NCBI GenBank assembly: GCA_902603945.1
Contig: CACKWP010000002.1
Coordinates: 1-64,000 of the forward strand
Origin: an uncultured Pelagibacteraceae bacterium
GTDB lineage: Bacteria; Pseudomonadota; Alphaproteobacteria; Pelagibacterales; Pelagibacteraceae
DNA length: 64,000 bases
Reading direction: 5' to 3'
A program made the position numbers and the translations under genes. The notes under the pieces are model-generated. The model saw only the letters and a list, made by a program, of their open reading frames with translations, was not told the DNA's origin and searched no databases. Each line of letters begins with the position of its first letter. The first letter of the stretch is position 1. Shown piece after piece: positions 47,842 through 55,966 of this stretch.

Positions 47842-49428
47842 TTAGTTTTTCATAGACACCCATGTAAACATTGCATTAGTATTTTCAGGTGCATTTGAGG
47901 CATTAATAATCACAATTAAAAATATAATTAATAAATAACTAGGTAACCCATATTTCTTTTCATAAAATTCATATTTAATAGCTTTTTTTTTATTTCTTAA
48001 TATTAGGTAATGGCTATAGACACTTATGAAATTCGGTATAGCAGCATAAATATAAGATATTAGAATTATATAATCCATAATAGTTAAATATTCTAATTTT
48101 GGCATATCTGAGTCGATAACAAAATTATAAGCTATTAAAGATAATAAGCACACGATTGTAATTGTTAATCTAGACTCTATTTCTTTTGGATTTATCCAGA
48201 TAGATGACCAGCAAATCATTAATATTAAAATAATTGGAATAATAATTTTAAAAATGTAATACCCACTTTTTCTATCGACTGTTATATTAATTTTTACTGC
48301 ATCCATTAAATAACTTTGTTCAGGGTATTTTTTGATGTCATATTCCAATGCTATTTTTTTAATATCCCAACCTTCTATATTATTTTCTTTTTTAAATTCT
48401 AATAATCTCAAATGTGTGTAATTTGATGGTGAAACTTTAAAGTAATCTAATGGAGCTTCCGAGTATAATTTTAAAGTTATATTTTGCCTATCAAAAGGAA
48501 ATGATTTTAAATTATAATCATTTTTAATAATTAATGAGGTATTATTTTCAAAAGTTACATCAGCCCATTTTTTATTATTCTCATCAAAATATGGACTAAC
48601 GAAATATTTTGCTTTTTTTTTATTTTTATCCTCAAAAACAAGATTGTCCCATCGTAATGTATAATAAGGTACTCTGGTATTAGTATTAGTCCATTTCTCC
48701 TCTGAAAAAGGACACTCAAACAAATCGTATTTTAAATCTTTAATTGCTTCAGCACTAGGATATTTGCCATAAAAATTTGTTTCTCCCTCTATGTCCAAAG
48801 CCTGTACTAAAAATTTGTGAGCATCATTAGTGATAGAAAATCTATCATTCAAATATTCACTAAATTGACTTTTTAATGAAATTTCATAAGTTCCATTTTT
48901 TTCATTTAAATCAATATAGTTTATATAAATTTCTGTAAAAGGTTCGTTGTAACTTATTTCTTCATTTGATGATGAAATGGTAATTTCTTTTTTTAGTCCA
49001 TTATTCAATTTTCTTAATAATTTAATTTCGACCTTTTCATCTTTTTTAAAAAATGAGTCAATATTATCAGATTTATCGCCTTTATAATAAATCTGATCAA
49101 TAGTTTTACCATTTATAGATACGATCTCGTCTCCAATCATAATCTTATTAAAATCTTCGTGTTTTAGTGCAGCTAGACTTTCTTTCTCCACTTTTGCCAC
49201 AGTGAAATATCCATTATTATTTTTAACAATCTCCCAAGCTTCATTATCAAGATTCCATTTTTGATCTAGAATTATGCCAATGCTTAATCCAGAATATAAA
49301 AATAAATCTTCATCTGAGGGGTATTCTCTACCATGATCATATACTTGTTGGTAAAATTTATCACACCTTGGCATAGAGTTTGCATTTGAAATAAAAAATA
49401 CTAAGAACAAAATAATTATTCTTGTCAT
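47842..49428 (-). CDS. pentameric ligand-gated ion channel (pLGIC) with N-terminal PDZ domain
   Basis: Signal peptide; PDZ-like ...IMIGDEIVSINGKTI...VEIKLLRKLNNGLKKEITI; pLGIC SFPFDRQNITLKLYS; M1-M3 KSGYYIFKIIIPIILILMICWSSIWINPKEIESRLTITIVCLLSLIAYNFVIDSDMPKLEYLTIMDYIILISYIY. Confidence 0.9.
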   Translation of the reverse strand: MTRIIILFLVFFISNANSMPRCDKFYQQVYDHGREYPSDEDLFLYSGLSIGIILDQKWNLDNEAWEIVKNNNGYFTVAKVEKESLAALKHEDFNKIMIGDEIVSINGKTIDQIYYKGDKSDNIDSFFKKDEKVEIKLLRKLNNGLKKEITISSSNEEISYNEPFTEIYINYIDLNEKNGTYEISLKSQFSEYLNDRFSITNDAHKFLVQALDIEGETNFYGKYPSAEAIKDLKYDLFECPFSEEKWTNTNTRVPYYTLRWDNLVFEDKNKKKAKYFVSPYFDENNKKWADVTFENNTSLIIKNDYNLKSFPFDRQNITLKLYSEAPLDYFKVSPSNYTHLRLLEFKKENNIEGWDIKKIALEYDIKKYPEQSYLMDAVKINITVDRKSGYYIFKIIIPIILILMICWSSIWINPKEIESRLTITIVCLLSLIAYNFVIDSDMPKLEYLTIMDYIILISYIYAAIPNFISVYSHYLILRNKKKAIKYEFYEKKYGLPSYLLIIFLIVIINASNAPENTNAMFTWVSMKN

Positions 49429-50102
49429 ATTTTTAATTTTTCTTGTTCTGTTTTCTTGGTATCTTGAAGTTTTTTCAATTTTGAATGAAGTATTATAGCT
49501 AAAGCTAACATACCTAATACGATCATAATATTTATTGGATATCCAAAAAAATTATAAAAACCATGAAGAAAAAAAGGTATTATTAATGATAAAATTAAAT
49601 ATTTTTTATTAGCACTAAAGGCATACATCCCAAAATAAAAACCCATAATACACCCATTTAGTCCGTGCATAGGAACAGCTGAATAAGATCTCCAGATAGC
49701 TAATTGTGCTGGATCAATCTCCCAAATTTCAGCTAATCTAAAAACATAGTCATAATTTTCATATGTTGCAAAACCTAAAGAAACCACAACACCATAAACT
49801 ATCCCATCCATTGGTTCATTAAACTCTTTTCTTCTTAATACTATCGTATATAAAACTAAAAATTTTAAGATTTCCTCTGTCCATGCAGGCCCTAAAAAAC
49901 TATGTGTTAAATCATTTTGATTTTTTGGGTCTCCAAAATTATCTGACATAAATCCATTTAAAATTCCTGCAGGTAGACAGATCAAGATTCCAAGAAAAAA
50001 AACTGTAGTGATTGTAGACTTTGGTTCTTTAAATTTATCTGAGAGATAAAAGAATAATAATATTATTATAGATGGTACTACTGTAATAGCTAAAGTATAC
50101 AT
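49425..50102 (-). CDS. PrsW family intramembrane metalloprotease
   Basis: AWTEEILKFLVLY (EExxK), GFATYEN, MHGLNGCIMG, FLHGFYN in a multi-TM protein. Confidence 0.88.
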   Translation of the reverse strand: MYTLAITVVPSIIILLFFYLSDKFKEPKSTITTVFFLGILICLPAGILNGFMSDNFGDPKNQNDLTHSFLGPAWTEEILKFLVLYTIVLRRKEFNEPMDGIVYGVVVSLGFATYENYDYVFRLAEIWEIDPAQLAIWRSYSAVPMHGLNGCIMGFYFGMYAFSANKKYLILSLIIPFFLHGFYNFFGYPINIMIVLGMLALAIILHSKLKKLQDTKKTEQEKLKI

Positions 50103-50113
50103 TTAACATTACT

Positions 50114-50437
50114 TTAAACTCCAGCTACTACTGAAGCAAGACCTTGTATAATTGATAAAACAATAGAAATTTTTGATAAAACTGACCAAAGCATTAATCC
50201 CTTATATTTATCAGCTGCTCTCCAGCATCCTACTGCCCAAAATATCGTCCAAGGTAGTATCAGTATCCCAACCAAATTTTCAGAAAATCTAGTAATTATT
50301 ATTAAAAAAATAGCAATTAAAAATGAATAAACAAAACCAAATAACCAATATGAGATAGGTAAAGATAAATCTCCATTCCAAAATTTTTCAAAATAATTTT
50401 TTTTATTTTTTTTTATCTTCTTTGATTTTTTTTTCAA
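50114..50437 (-). CDS. small membrane protein
   Basis: 107 aa (TTG start), TM segments, ISYWLFGFVYSFL and TIFWAVGCWRAADKYKG; in line with PrsW gene. Confidence 0.65.
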   Translation of the reverse strand: MKKKSKKIKKNKKNYFEKFWNGDLSLPISYWLFGFVYSFLIAIFLIIITRFSENLVGILILPWTIFWAVGCWRAADKYKGLMLWSVLSKISIVLSIIQGLASVVAGV

Positions 50438-50439
50438 AA

Positions 50440-50616
50440 TTATTTCCAGTCTGCTTTTAATATTCCTGCACCGATTAATCCAATTATTATAGGACTGTAT
50501 CTTGATACCCCATCTGGAAAAAATGGAGTTAAATTGATGCCCATGTATGATAAAACAAAATCTGCAACTGCAAATATGAGAAGCAAAGATCCTATAGCTT
50601 TCATTATTTTTTTCAT
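50440..50616 (-). CDS. small 2-TM hypothetical protein (58 aa), paralogue of 45301-45510
   Basis: MKKIMKAIGSLLLIFAVADFVLSYMGINLTPFFPDGVSRYSPIIIGLIGAGILKADWK; missing from supplied track. Confidence 0.7.
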   Translation of the reverse strand: MKKIMKAIGSLLLIFAVADFVLSYMGINLTPFFPDGVSRYSPIIIGLIGAGILKADWK

Positions 50617-50680
50617 ATTTTATATTCTCAAATAAAATTGTTGCTTACAATAAAAAAAATTAGATGATTTAAGCTCTTTT

Positions 50681-51349
50681 TTACTTGTTATTCTCATCAT
50701 CGCTATTTGATGATTGATTGTCGTTTCCTGATTGAGGTTCTTCCTCGGTAGTTTCTGTCGGAGTTTCCTCCTGAACTGGTCGATCTGGTTGATCAGGTTC
50801 TGGCTGAGGTTCTGGCTCTGAATACATCTCTTCTTGAGCTGGTTCCTCTTGAGGTTCAGGAGTTGGGTCTTGTTGAGACTGAGCTCTAGCTATATCTGCA
50901 GCACTTTTTGGTACTGGCTCTCTTCTCATAAAGAAATATATTCCTGCAGCGATTACTGCGATGGCGCCTAAAATATATAGAAGTATATTTACCATACTCA
51001 AACCTTTTTCCTCAACTGGCTCAGTGCTTTCTTCAGTAACCGGTACTACCTCGTCTTCCTCCGGTTTTGCATCTTGTTCTTGAACTGGTTCAGCATTGAC
51101 TTCCTCTTTTGGCTCTTCTTTTTGAGGTTCCGGCTCAGGTTCAGGTTCTGGTTCTGGTTCTTTTGCTGGCTCAGGTTCAGGTTCTGGTTCTTTTGCAGGC
51201 TCAGGTTCAGGTTTAGACTCTTGTACGACAGGAGTAGTAACCTGCGTTTCTGGTGCTTGAACTATTTCCTCCGGATTTTTGGGTTTTGGATTAATTACAC
51301 CTGTGGTAGCAACAACTATTCCAATAATAATTACTGCGAATAAATCCAT
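50681..51349 (-). CDS. two-TM protein with Pro/Glu-rich repeat spacers
   Basis: N-terminal TM, (PEPEPEPAKE)n spacer, second TM MVNILLYILGAIAVIAAGIYFFMRR, acidic Pro-rich tail. Confidence 0.7.
   Translation of the reverse strand: MDLFAVIIIGIVVATTGVINPKPKNPEEIVQAPETQVTTPVVQESKPEPEPAKEPEPEPEPAKEPEPEPEPEPEPQKEEPKEEVNAEPVQEQDAKPEEDEVVPVTEESTEPVEEKGLSMVNILLYILGAIAVIAAGIYFFMRREPVPKSAADIARAQSQQDPTPEPQEEPAQEEMYSEPEPQPEPDQPDRPVQEETPTETTEEEPQSGNDNQSSNSDDENNK
51132..51214. repeat. imperfect tandem repeat, ~30-36 bp unit (ggctcaggttcaggttctggttcttttgc)
   Basis: Adjacent near-identical copies in the P/E-rich coding region, third partial copy follows. Confidence 0.8.
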
Positions 51350-51462
51350 AATAAACTTTTAAACTTAAATTTATTAAATTCACTTGTAAACATGAACAAA
51401 TTGGGTGCTATCTGTGAACAAAAAAACCTGAAATTTATGGATTCTTTTGAAAATTAAAATTT

Positions 51463-51921
51463 TTATTCAGGTTTAAAAATTAAACAAAGACCATTGCTAC
51501 AAAATCTCTTACCTGATTCTTTTGGACCATCATTAAAAACATGGCCATGGTGAGCTCCACATTTTGCACAATGATATTCTATTCTTTTCATCCCAAAACT
51601 GTAATCCACTTTAGTTTTAAATGCTCCAGGAAGTGACTCAGAAAAAGAGGGCCAACCAGTTCCACTGTCAAATTTTGCATTTGATGCAAATAATTTATTT
51701 CCACAATTAGCACAATGGTAGAACCCTTTTCTTTTTTCTTTTAATAATTTACTTGAAAAGGGTCTTTCAGTGCCTTCATTAAACATTATGTTTTTTTGCT
51801 CATCTGACAAATTGGGGTTGATTATTTTTTTTGCTTCTGCAACTAAAAATTGAACTGGAAAAATTGAAGAAGTTATAGATATACAAATAAATTTTATAAA
51901 TTTTCTTTTTAGTAAATTCAT
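51463..51921 (-). CDS. msrB: peptide-methionine (R)-S-oxide reductase MsrB, exported
   Basis: CANCGNKLF, SGTGWPSF, CAKCGAHHGHVFNDGPKESGKRFCSNGLCL; N-terminal signal/TM. Confidence 0.95.
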   Translation of the reverse strand: MNLLKRKFIKFICISITSSIFPVQFLVAEAKKIINPNLSDEQKNIMFNEGTERPFSSKLLKEKRKGFYHCANCGNKLFASNAKFDSGTGWPSFSESLPGAFKTKVDYSFGMKRIEYHCAKCGAHHGHVFNDGPKESGKRFCSNGLCLIFKPE

Positions 51922-51946
51922 AAAAATAAATTATAATAATCAAAAT

Positions 51947-52069
51947 ATGAAAACAATTTTTTTATTTTTTTTGATGATTTATATTGGATACTATCTCTTT
52001 AGACCAGTTACAAAAAAAGAAATTGAAAAATTTGAAAATCCAGATAATTGGTCAAATATGGGTTTTTAA
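51947..52069 (+). CDS. small single-TM protein (40 aa)
   Basis: MKTIFLFFLMIYIGYYLFRPVTKKEIEKFENPDNWSNMGF; not in supplied track. Confidence 0.45.
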   Translation: MKTIFLFFLMIYIGYYLFRPVTKKEIEKFENPDNWSNMGF

Positions 52070-52981
52070 GGCTGTAAGGTGTTCTCTGATACTTTCTGAC
52101 AAAGCTATTAAATCATATCCACCCTCAAGAAAAGAGATTACTCTTCCTTTAGAATGGATGTTCGCAATATCTACAATAAGTTTTGTAATTTGAAAAAAAT
52201 CCTCTGACTCTAAATTTATATTTGCTAAAGGATCTCGTTTGTGGGCATCAAAACCCGCAGATATTAAGATAACTTCTGGTTTAAATCTATCTATTGGATA
52301 AAGTATCTTTTTCTCAAATATACTTAAAAATTCTTTTTTTTTAGTTCCAGCTTTAAGTGTAGCATTAAAAATATTCCCAACACCTGTTTCAGTTTCAGAG
52401 CCTGTTCCTGGAAAAAGTGGAGATTCATGTGAAGATCCATACGCGACGGAACTATCATTGTAAAAAATTTCCTGTGTACCATTACCATGATGCACATCGA
52501 AATCTATAATCGCAACTTTATTAATTTTATATTTTTTCTGTAAATATCTTGCCGATACAGCAATATTATTAATAAAACAAAAACCCATCGCTCTCACTGT
52601 CTCTGCATGATGTCCTGGTGGTCTTACCGCGCAAAAAACTCTTTGATTTTTATTCATTAAATCATCACAAGCAGCAATACCTGAACCGCAAGATCTTAAT
52701 ATTGCATTTTTGCTATTAGGACATAACATAGTATCTGCATAAGGCTCTCTCTCAACACCTATAATTCCATTTTTAGGAATTCTTGCGAAGATTTGCTCTA
52801 GATGTTTTTTCGGATGAACTAAAGTTACGATTTCGGGATCAGCCTTAGGTGCTTCTTTAAATTCTACTTTAAGATCAGATGATTTTATTGAGTCAATAAT
52901 GCTATCTAATCTCTCTTTTCTTTCTGGATGCGCTGCTCCATTATATTTTTTTAAACAGTCACCATGTGTATATACAATCAT
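52052..52981 (-). CDS. histone deacetylase / AcuC-like amidohydrolase family
   Basis: RPPGHHAE, DFDVHHGNGTQEIF, ISAGFDAHKRDPL. Confidence 0.93.
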   Translation of the reverse strand: MIVYTHGDCLKKYNGAAHPERKERLDSIIDSIKSSDLKVEFKEAPKADPEIVTLVHPKKHLEQIFARIPKNGIIGVEREPYADTMLCPNSKNAILRSCGSGIAACDDLMNKNQRVFCAVRPPGHHAETVRAMGFCFINNIAVSARYLQKKYKINKVAIIDFDVHHGNGTQEIFYNDSSVAYGSSHESPLFPGTGSETETGVGNIFNATLKAGTKKKEFLSIFEKKILYPIDRFKPEVILISAGFDAHKRDPLANINLESEDFFQITKLIVDIANIHSKGRVISFLEGGYDLIALSESIREHLTALKTHI

Positions 52982-54123
52982 AAAAAACTAAATAGAGACT
53001 CAGCAGCCTTCTTTGATGGAGAAATTTCAGTTTTAAGATCTTTAAGTATTAATTGAACATTTTTCAGTTGTTCCTCCATTTTATTTGGGTTTTCTAAGTA
53101 ATTAGAAACATGATCAAAAATTTTATTAGCATTGCAATTAGACTGAAGTAACTCCGGAATAATTTCTTTTTTTGCAGCTATATTTATAATATTTGCAAAT
53201 TTTATTTTTACCAATATCTTCACTATCAAAAAGTTTATAAATCCAATTTTATAAATAATTATAGAAGGTATTTTTGCATTACATATTTCTAAAGATACAG
53301 TTCCCGATTTAGATACTGCAAATACTGACTTTTGTAGGATATGTTTTTTTATTTTATCGTCACTTATAACCTCGCAGTTTTTTAAATTAATTTTTTTAAT
53401 TTTTGATTGAATTAAATCAGAATATTCTTTTGTGGAATGAAAAATAAAAGTGAAATCATTATATTTTTCATTCATCAATTCAATAAATTTTAGCAAGATT
53501 GGAGTTAAAACTTCAATTTCAGATTTGCGACTTCCTGCAAAAATTGAAATAAGTGCTTTATTTTTTCCTAAAATTTGATTTAGATCAATTACACTTTCTC
53601 GATTAGATTCTAATAAAGGATGACCAACAAATTCGTGACTCATATTTTCTTTTTCAAAAAAAGGTTTCTCAAAGTTAAAAAGTAGAAGTATATGGTCAAT
53701 AAATTTTTTAATTTTTTTTACTCTTTCTTCTCTCCATACCCAAACTTGTGGAGCAACATAGTGTATAGTTTTTATATTAGGATTATTTCTTTTTACTTTT
53801 TCAGCAACTCTTAATGTAAAATCAGGACTATCAACAGTAAATAAAATATCAGGATTAAAATTTTCAATTGCTTGGACTGTTTCGTTAATTTTTTTTTTAA
53901 TTTTGAAAATATTTAAAATAACATTTGTAAATCCTAAGTAAGTAATTTCTTTTAAATTATAAATTGATTTAACTCCGAGTTTATTAAGATTTTCTCCACC
54001 TACTGACAAATATTCAATACTCGGGTCTAAATTTTTTAAGTTACTTACTACTTTTGAAGCCAATTTATCTCCTGAAGCCTCTCCAGTTAAAATAAAAATT
54101 TTTTTCACTTTTGGAGCCTCCAT
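52978..54123 (-). CDS. lpxB: lipid-A-disaccharide synthase
   Basis: ILTGEASGDKLASKVV, HYVAPQVWVWRE, FAGSRKSEI, AVSKSGTVSLE. Confidence 0.94.
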   Translation of the reverse strand: MEAPKVKKIFILTGEASGDKLASKVVSNLKNLDPSIEYLSVGGENLNKLGVKSIYNLKEITYLGFTNVILNIFKIKKKINETVQAIENFNPDILFTVDSPDFTLRVAEKVKRNNPNIKTIHYVAPQVWVWREERVKKIKKFIDHILLLFNFEKPFFEKENMSHEFVGHPLLESNRESVIDLNQILGKNKALISIFAGSRKSEIEVLTPILLKFIELMNEKYNDFTFIFHSTKEYSDLIQSKIKKINLKNCEVISDDKIKKHILQKSVFAVSKSGTVSLEICNAKIPSIIIYKIGFINFLIVKILVKIKFANIINIAAKKEIIPELLQSNCNANKIFDHVSNYLENPNKMEEQLKNVQLILKDLKTEISPSKKAAESLFSFL

Positions 54124-55178
54124 AGTGATCCTTGATCAGTAATTATATAAATTTTACCTGAATTTATTTGAATTTCTATATCTCTAATTCTTCCAATAGT
54201 GTCCTTAAATATAAGTTTCTCCTCAATTAATTTACTTTTTTTAAATTTAATTTTTCTTAGTGATTGATCTTTAAGTGAGCCTATCAAAGCATCACCTTCC
54301 CATTCTTTAAATTCATTTCCTTTATAAATAATCATTGAGCTCACAGCTATAGAAGGAACCCAGTATTTAATAGCTTTAGTAAAGCCAGGTTTCCATTTAG
54401 GGCCTATTGTAGTTCCTGAATAATTTTTTCCACCCCATCCTAAAATTTTCCAACCATAGTTTTCTCCATATCTTACTTCTCCAAACCAATCTCCACCTCT
54501 TGCTCCATGATTGGTAATGTAAATTTTTTTATTAAATGGTGATAAATCCATTCCTTGTGGATTTCTCACACCAATTTGAAAAATTTCTGGTAACCAATTT
54601 CCTTTATTTTTTTCTTTAAACTTTGGATTGTCTATAGGAATTTTTCCATCTAGATGTATCCTAATAATGCTTCCTGGGTGTTTAGTTGGATCTTGGGCTA
54701 TCATTCCTTTGCCTCTCTCTCCAGCTGAAATAAAAAGGAAGTTATCTTTAATTACCATTCTTGAACCAAAATGATACCCTGAATTAATTGGTGGTTCTGC
54801 CCTAAAAATATTTTTAAAGTCCAAATTACTTTCACTAAAATTAGCAACCGCAACTGAAGTACTAGAATTTCTATTCCCCCTATTTTCAGAGTACGAAACA
54901 TAAACTTTTTCTTCATAATATAAAACTTCAAGTAAACCGCCTTGACCATCTTCTAATACTTTTAAATTATGATTTACTCTTTTGACCTTTTTATCTTCCA
55001 GATTAACAATCTTTAAATTTCCAGGTTTCTCAGATACAATTATTTTGTTTTCACTTATGAAAGAAAAACTCCAAGGACTATCCATCCCAGAAATTACCTC
55101 CTCTAATTTTGGCTCTCTAGATTCTAAATGAAATGTTTGAATAAGTAATATTAAAAATATGAAAATTTTTTTAATCAT
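54105..55178 (-). CDS. PQQ-dependent soluble aldose sugar dehydrogenase (YliI-like)
   Basis: GMDSPWSFSFI, HPGSIIRIHLDGKIP, GVRNPQGMDLSP, NHGARGGDWFGEVRYGENYGW. Confidence 0.88.
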   Translation of the reverse strand: MIKKIFIFLILLIQTFHLESREPKLEEVISGMDSPWSFSFISENKIIVSEKPGNLKIVNLEDKKVKRVNHNLKVLEDGQGGLLEVLYYEEKVYVSYSENRGNRNSSTSVAVANFSESNLDFKNIFRAEPPINSGYHFGSRMVIKDNFLFISAGERGKGMIAQDPTKHPGSIIRIHLDGKIPIDNPKFKEKNKGNWLPEIFQIGVRNPQGMDLSPFNKKIYITNHGARGGDWFGEVRYGENYGWKILGWGGKNYSGTTIGPKWKPGFTKAIKYWVPSIAVSSMIIYKGNEFKEWEGDALIGSLKDQSLRKIKFKKSKLIEEKLIFKDTIGRIRDIEIQINSGKIYIITDQGSLWRLQK

Positions 55179-55963
55179 TTTACAGTTATAAAAATTTTAT
55201 TTTTATTAGCGTATTTTATACAATTCCTTTTATCTAAAAAAATATTTTTTTTGTGCTTCAATAGCACTCCTTTAAGACCAGCACGTTTGCACTGTTTAAG
55301 TGTATTAATACCAACAGTTGGCAAATCAATTCTAGAGTCTTGTTTTTTCTTCGGAAATTTTACTAAAACTCCATTTCTTTTACCTTTCTTTTTTTTTATT
55401 TTTTTAAGCATTTTTTCTGTGCCTTCATTTTTTTCCATTATTATTAAATTTTTTCTACTAACGGCGCTCTGAACATGATCATAAGGATTAGTTTTGTTTA
55501 ACGATTTCAATGCATTTAAAATGTCTTTTTTATCTTCTAAATCAGGTCGGTGGTTAGAATAATTACCCTTCGTCAAAGTAAGTTCCGGTGTAAAAAAGTT
55601 AGATCTGATTGTTTTTATTCCCTCTTTTTTGAAAATACTTATTATTTCTTTTATTATAGCAGCATCTCCTAATTTTGATTTTTTTATTATTCTTGAGATA
55701 TAAAAAATGCCTTTGACATCAAGTTTCAATTTAGCAAAATTTGGTTTTTTTACTTTTCCAGCAAATAGAACCCTTGAACAATTATTTTTTTTCAAAATTG
55801 AAATAATTTTACCAAACTGTCCGATTGATACTGAAAACGAATTTTTATCTTTTCCGAAAATATTTTTTCTGGTTAGATCTATTATTATATAATTTTTTTT
55901 ACCTTTAAACTTTTTATAAATATATTTTGGAAAATCTGTTTCTCCAAAAATAAAGGCAATCAT
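55175..55963 (-). CDS. lpxI: UDP-2,3-diacylglucosamine pyrophosphatase LpxI family
   Basis: VLFAGKVKKPNF, DGxL-like GLKGVLLKHKKNI, LPTVGINTLKQCKRAG; position between lpxA and lpxB. Confidence 0.88.
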   Translation of the reverse strand: MIAFIFGETDFPKYIYKKFKGKKNYIIIDLTRKNIFGKDKNSFSVSIGQFGKIISILKKNNCSRVLFAGKVKKPNFAKLKLDVKGIFYISRIIKKSKLGDAAIIKEIISIFKKEGIKTIRSNFFTPELTLTKGNYSNHRPDLEDKKDILNALKSLNKTNPYDHVQSAVSRKNLIIMEKNEGTEKMLKKIKKKKGKRNGVLVKFPKKKQDSRIDLPTVGINTLKQCKRAGLKGVLLKHKKNIFLDKRNCIKYANKNKIFITVK

Positions 55964-55966
55964 AAA

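Noticed and set aside
51132-51214. CRISPR-like repeat array
   Set aside because: Units are directly adjacent with no unique spacers and encode PEPEPEPAKE in frame; coding tandem repeat, not CRISPR
51074-51343. Plus-strand ORF rich in FRFWFWF
   Set aside because: Antisense of the Pro/Glu repeat coding region; repeat-derived artefact
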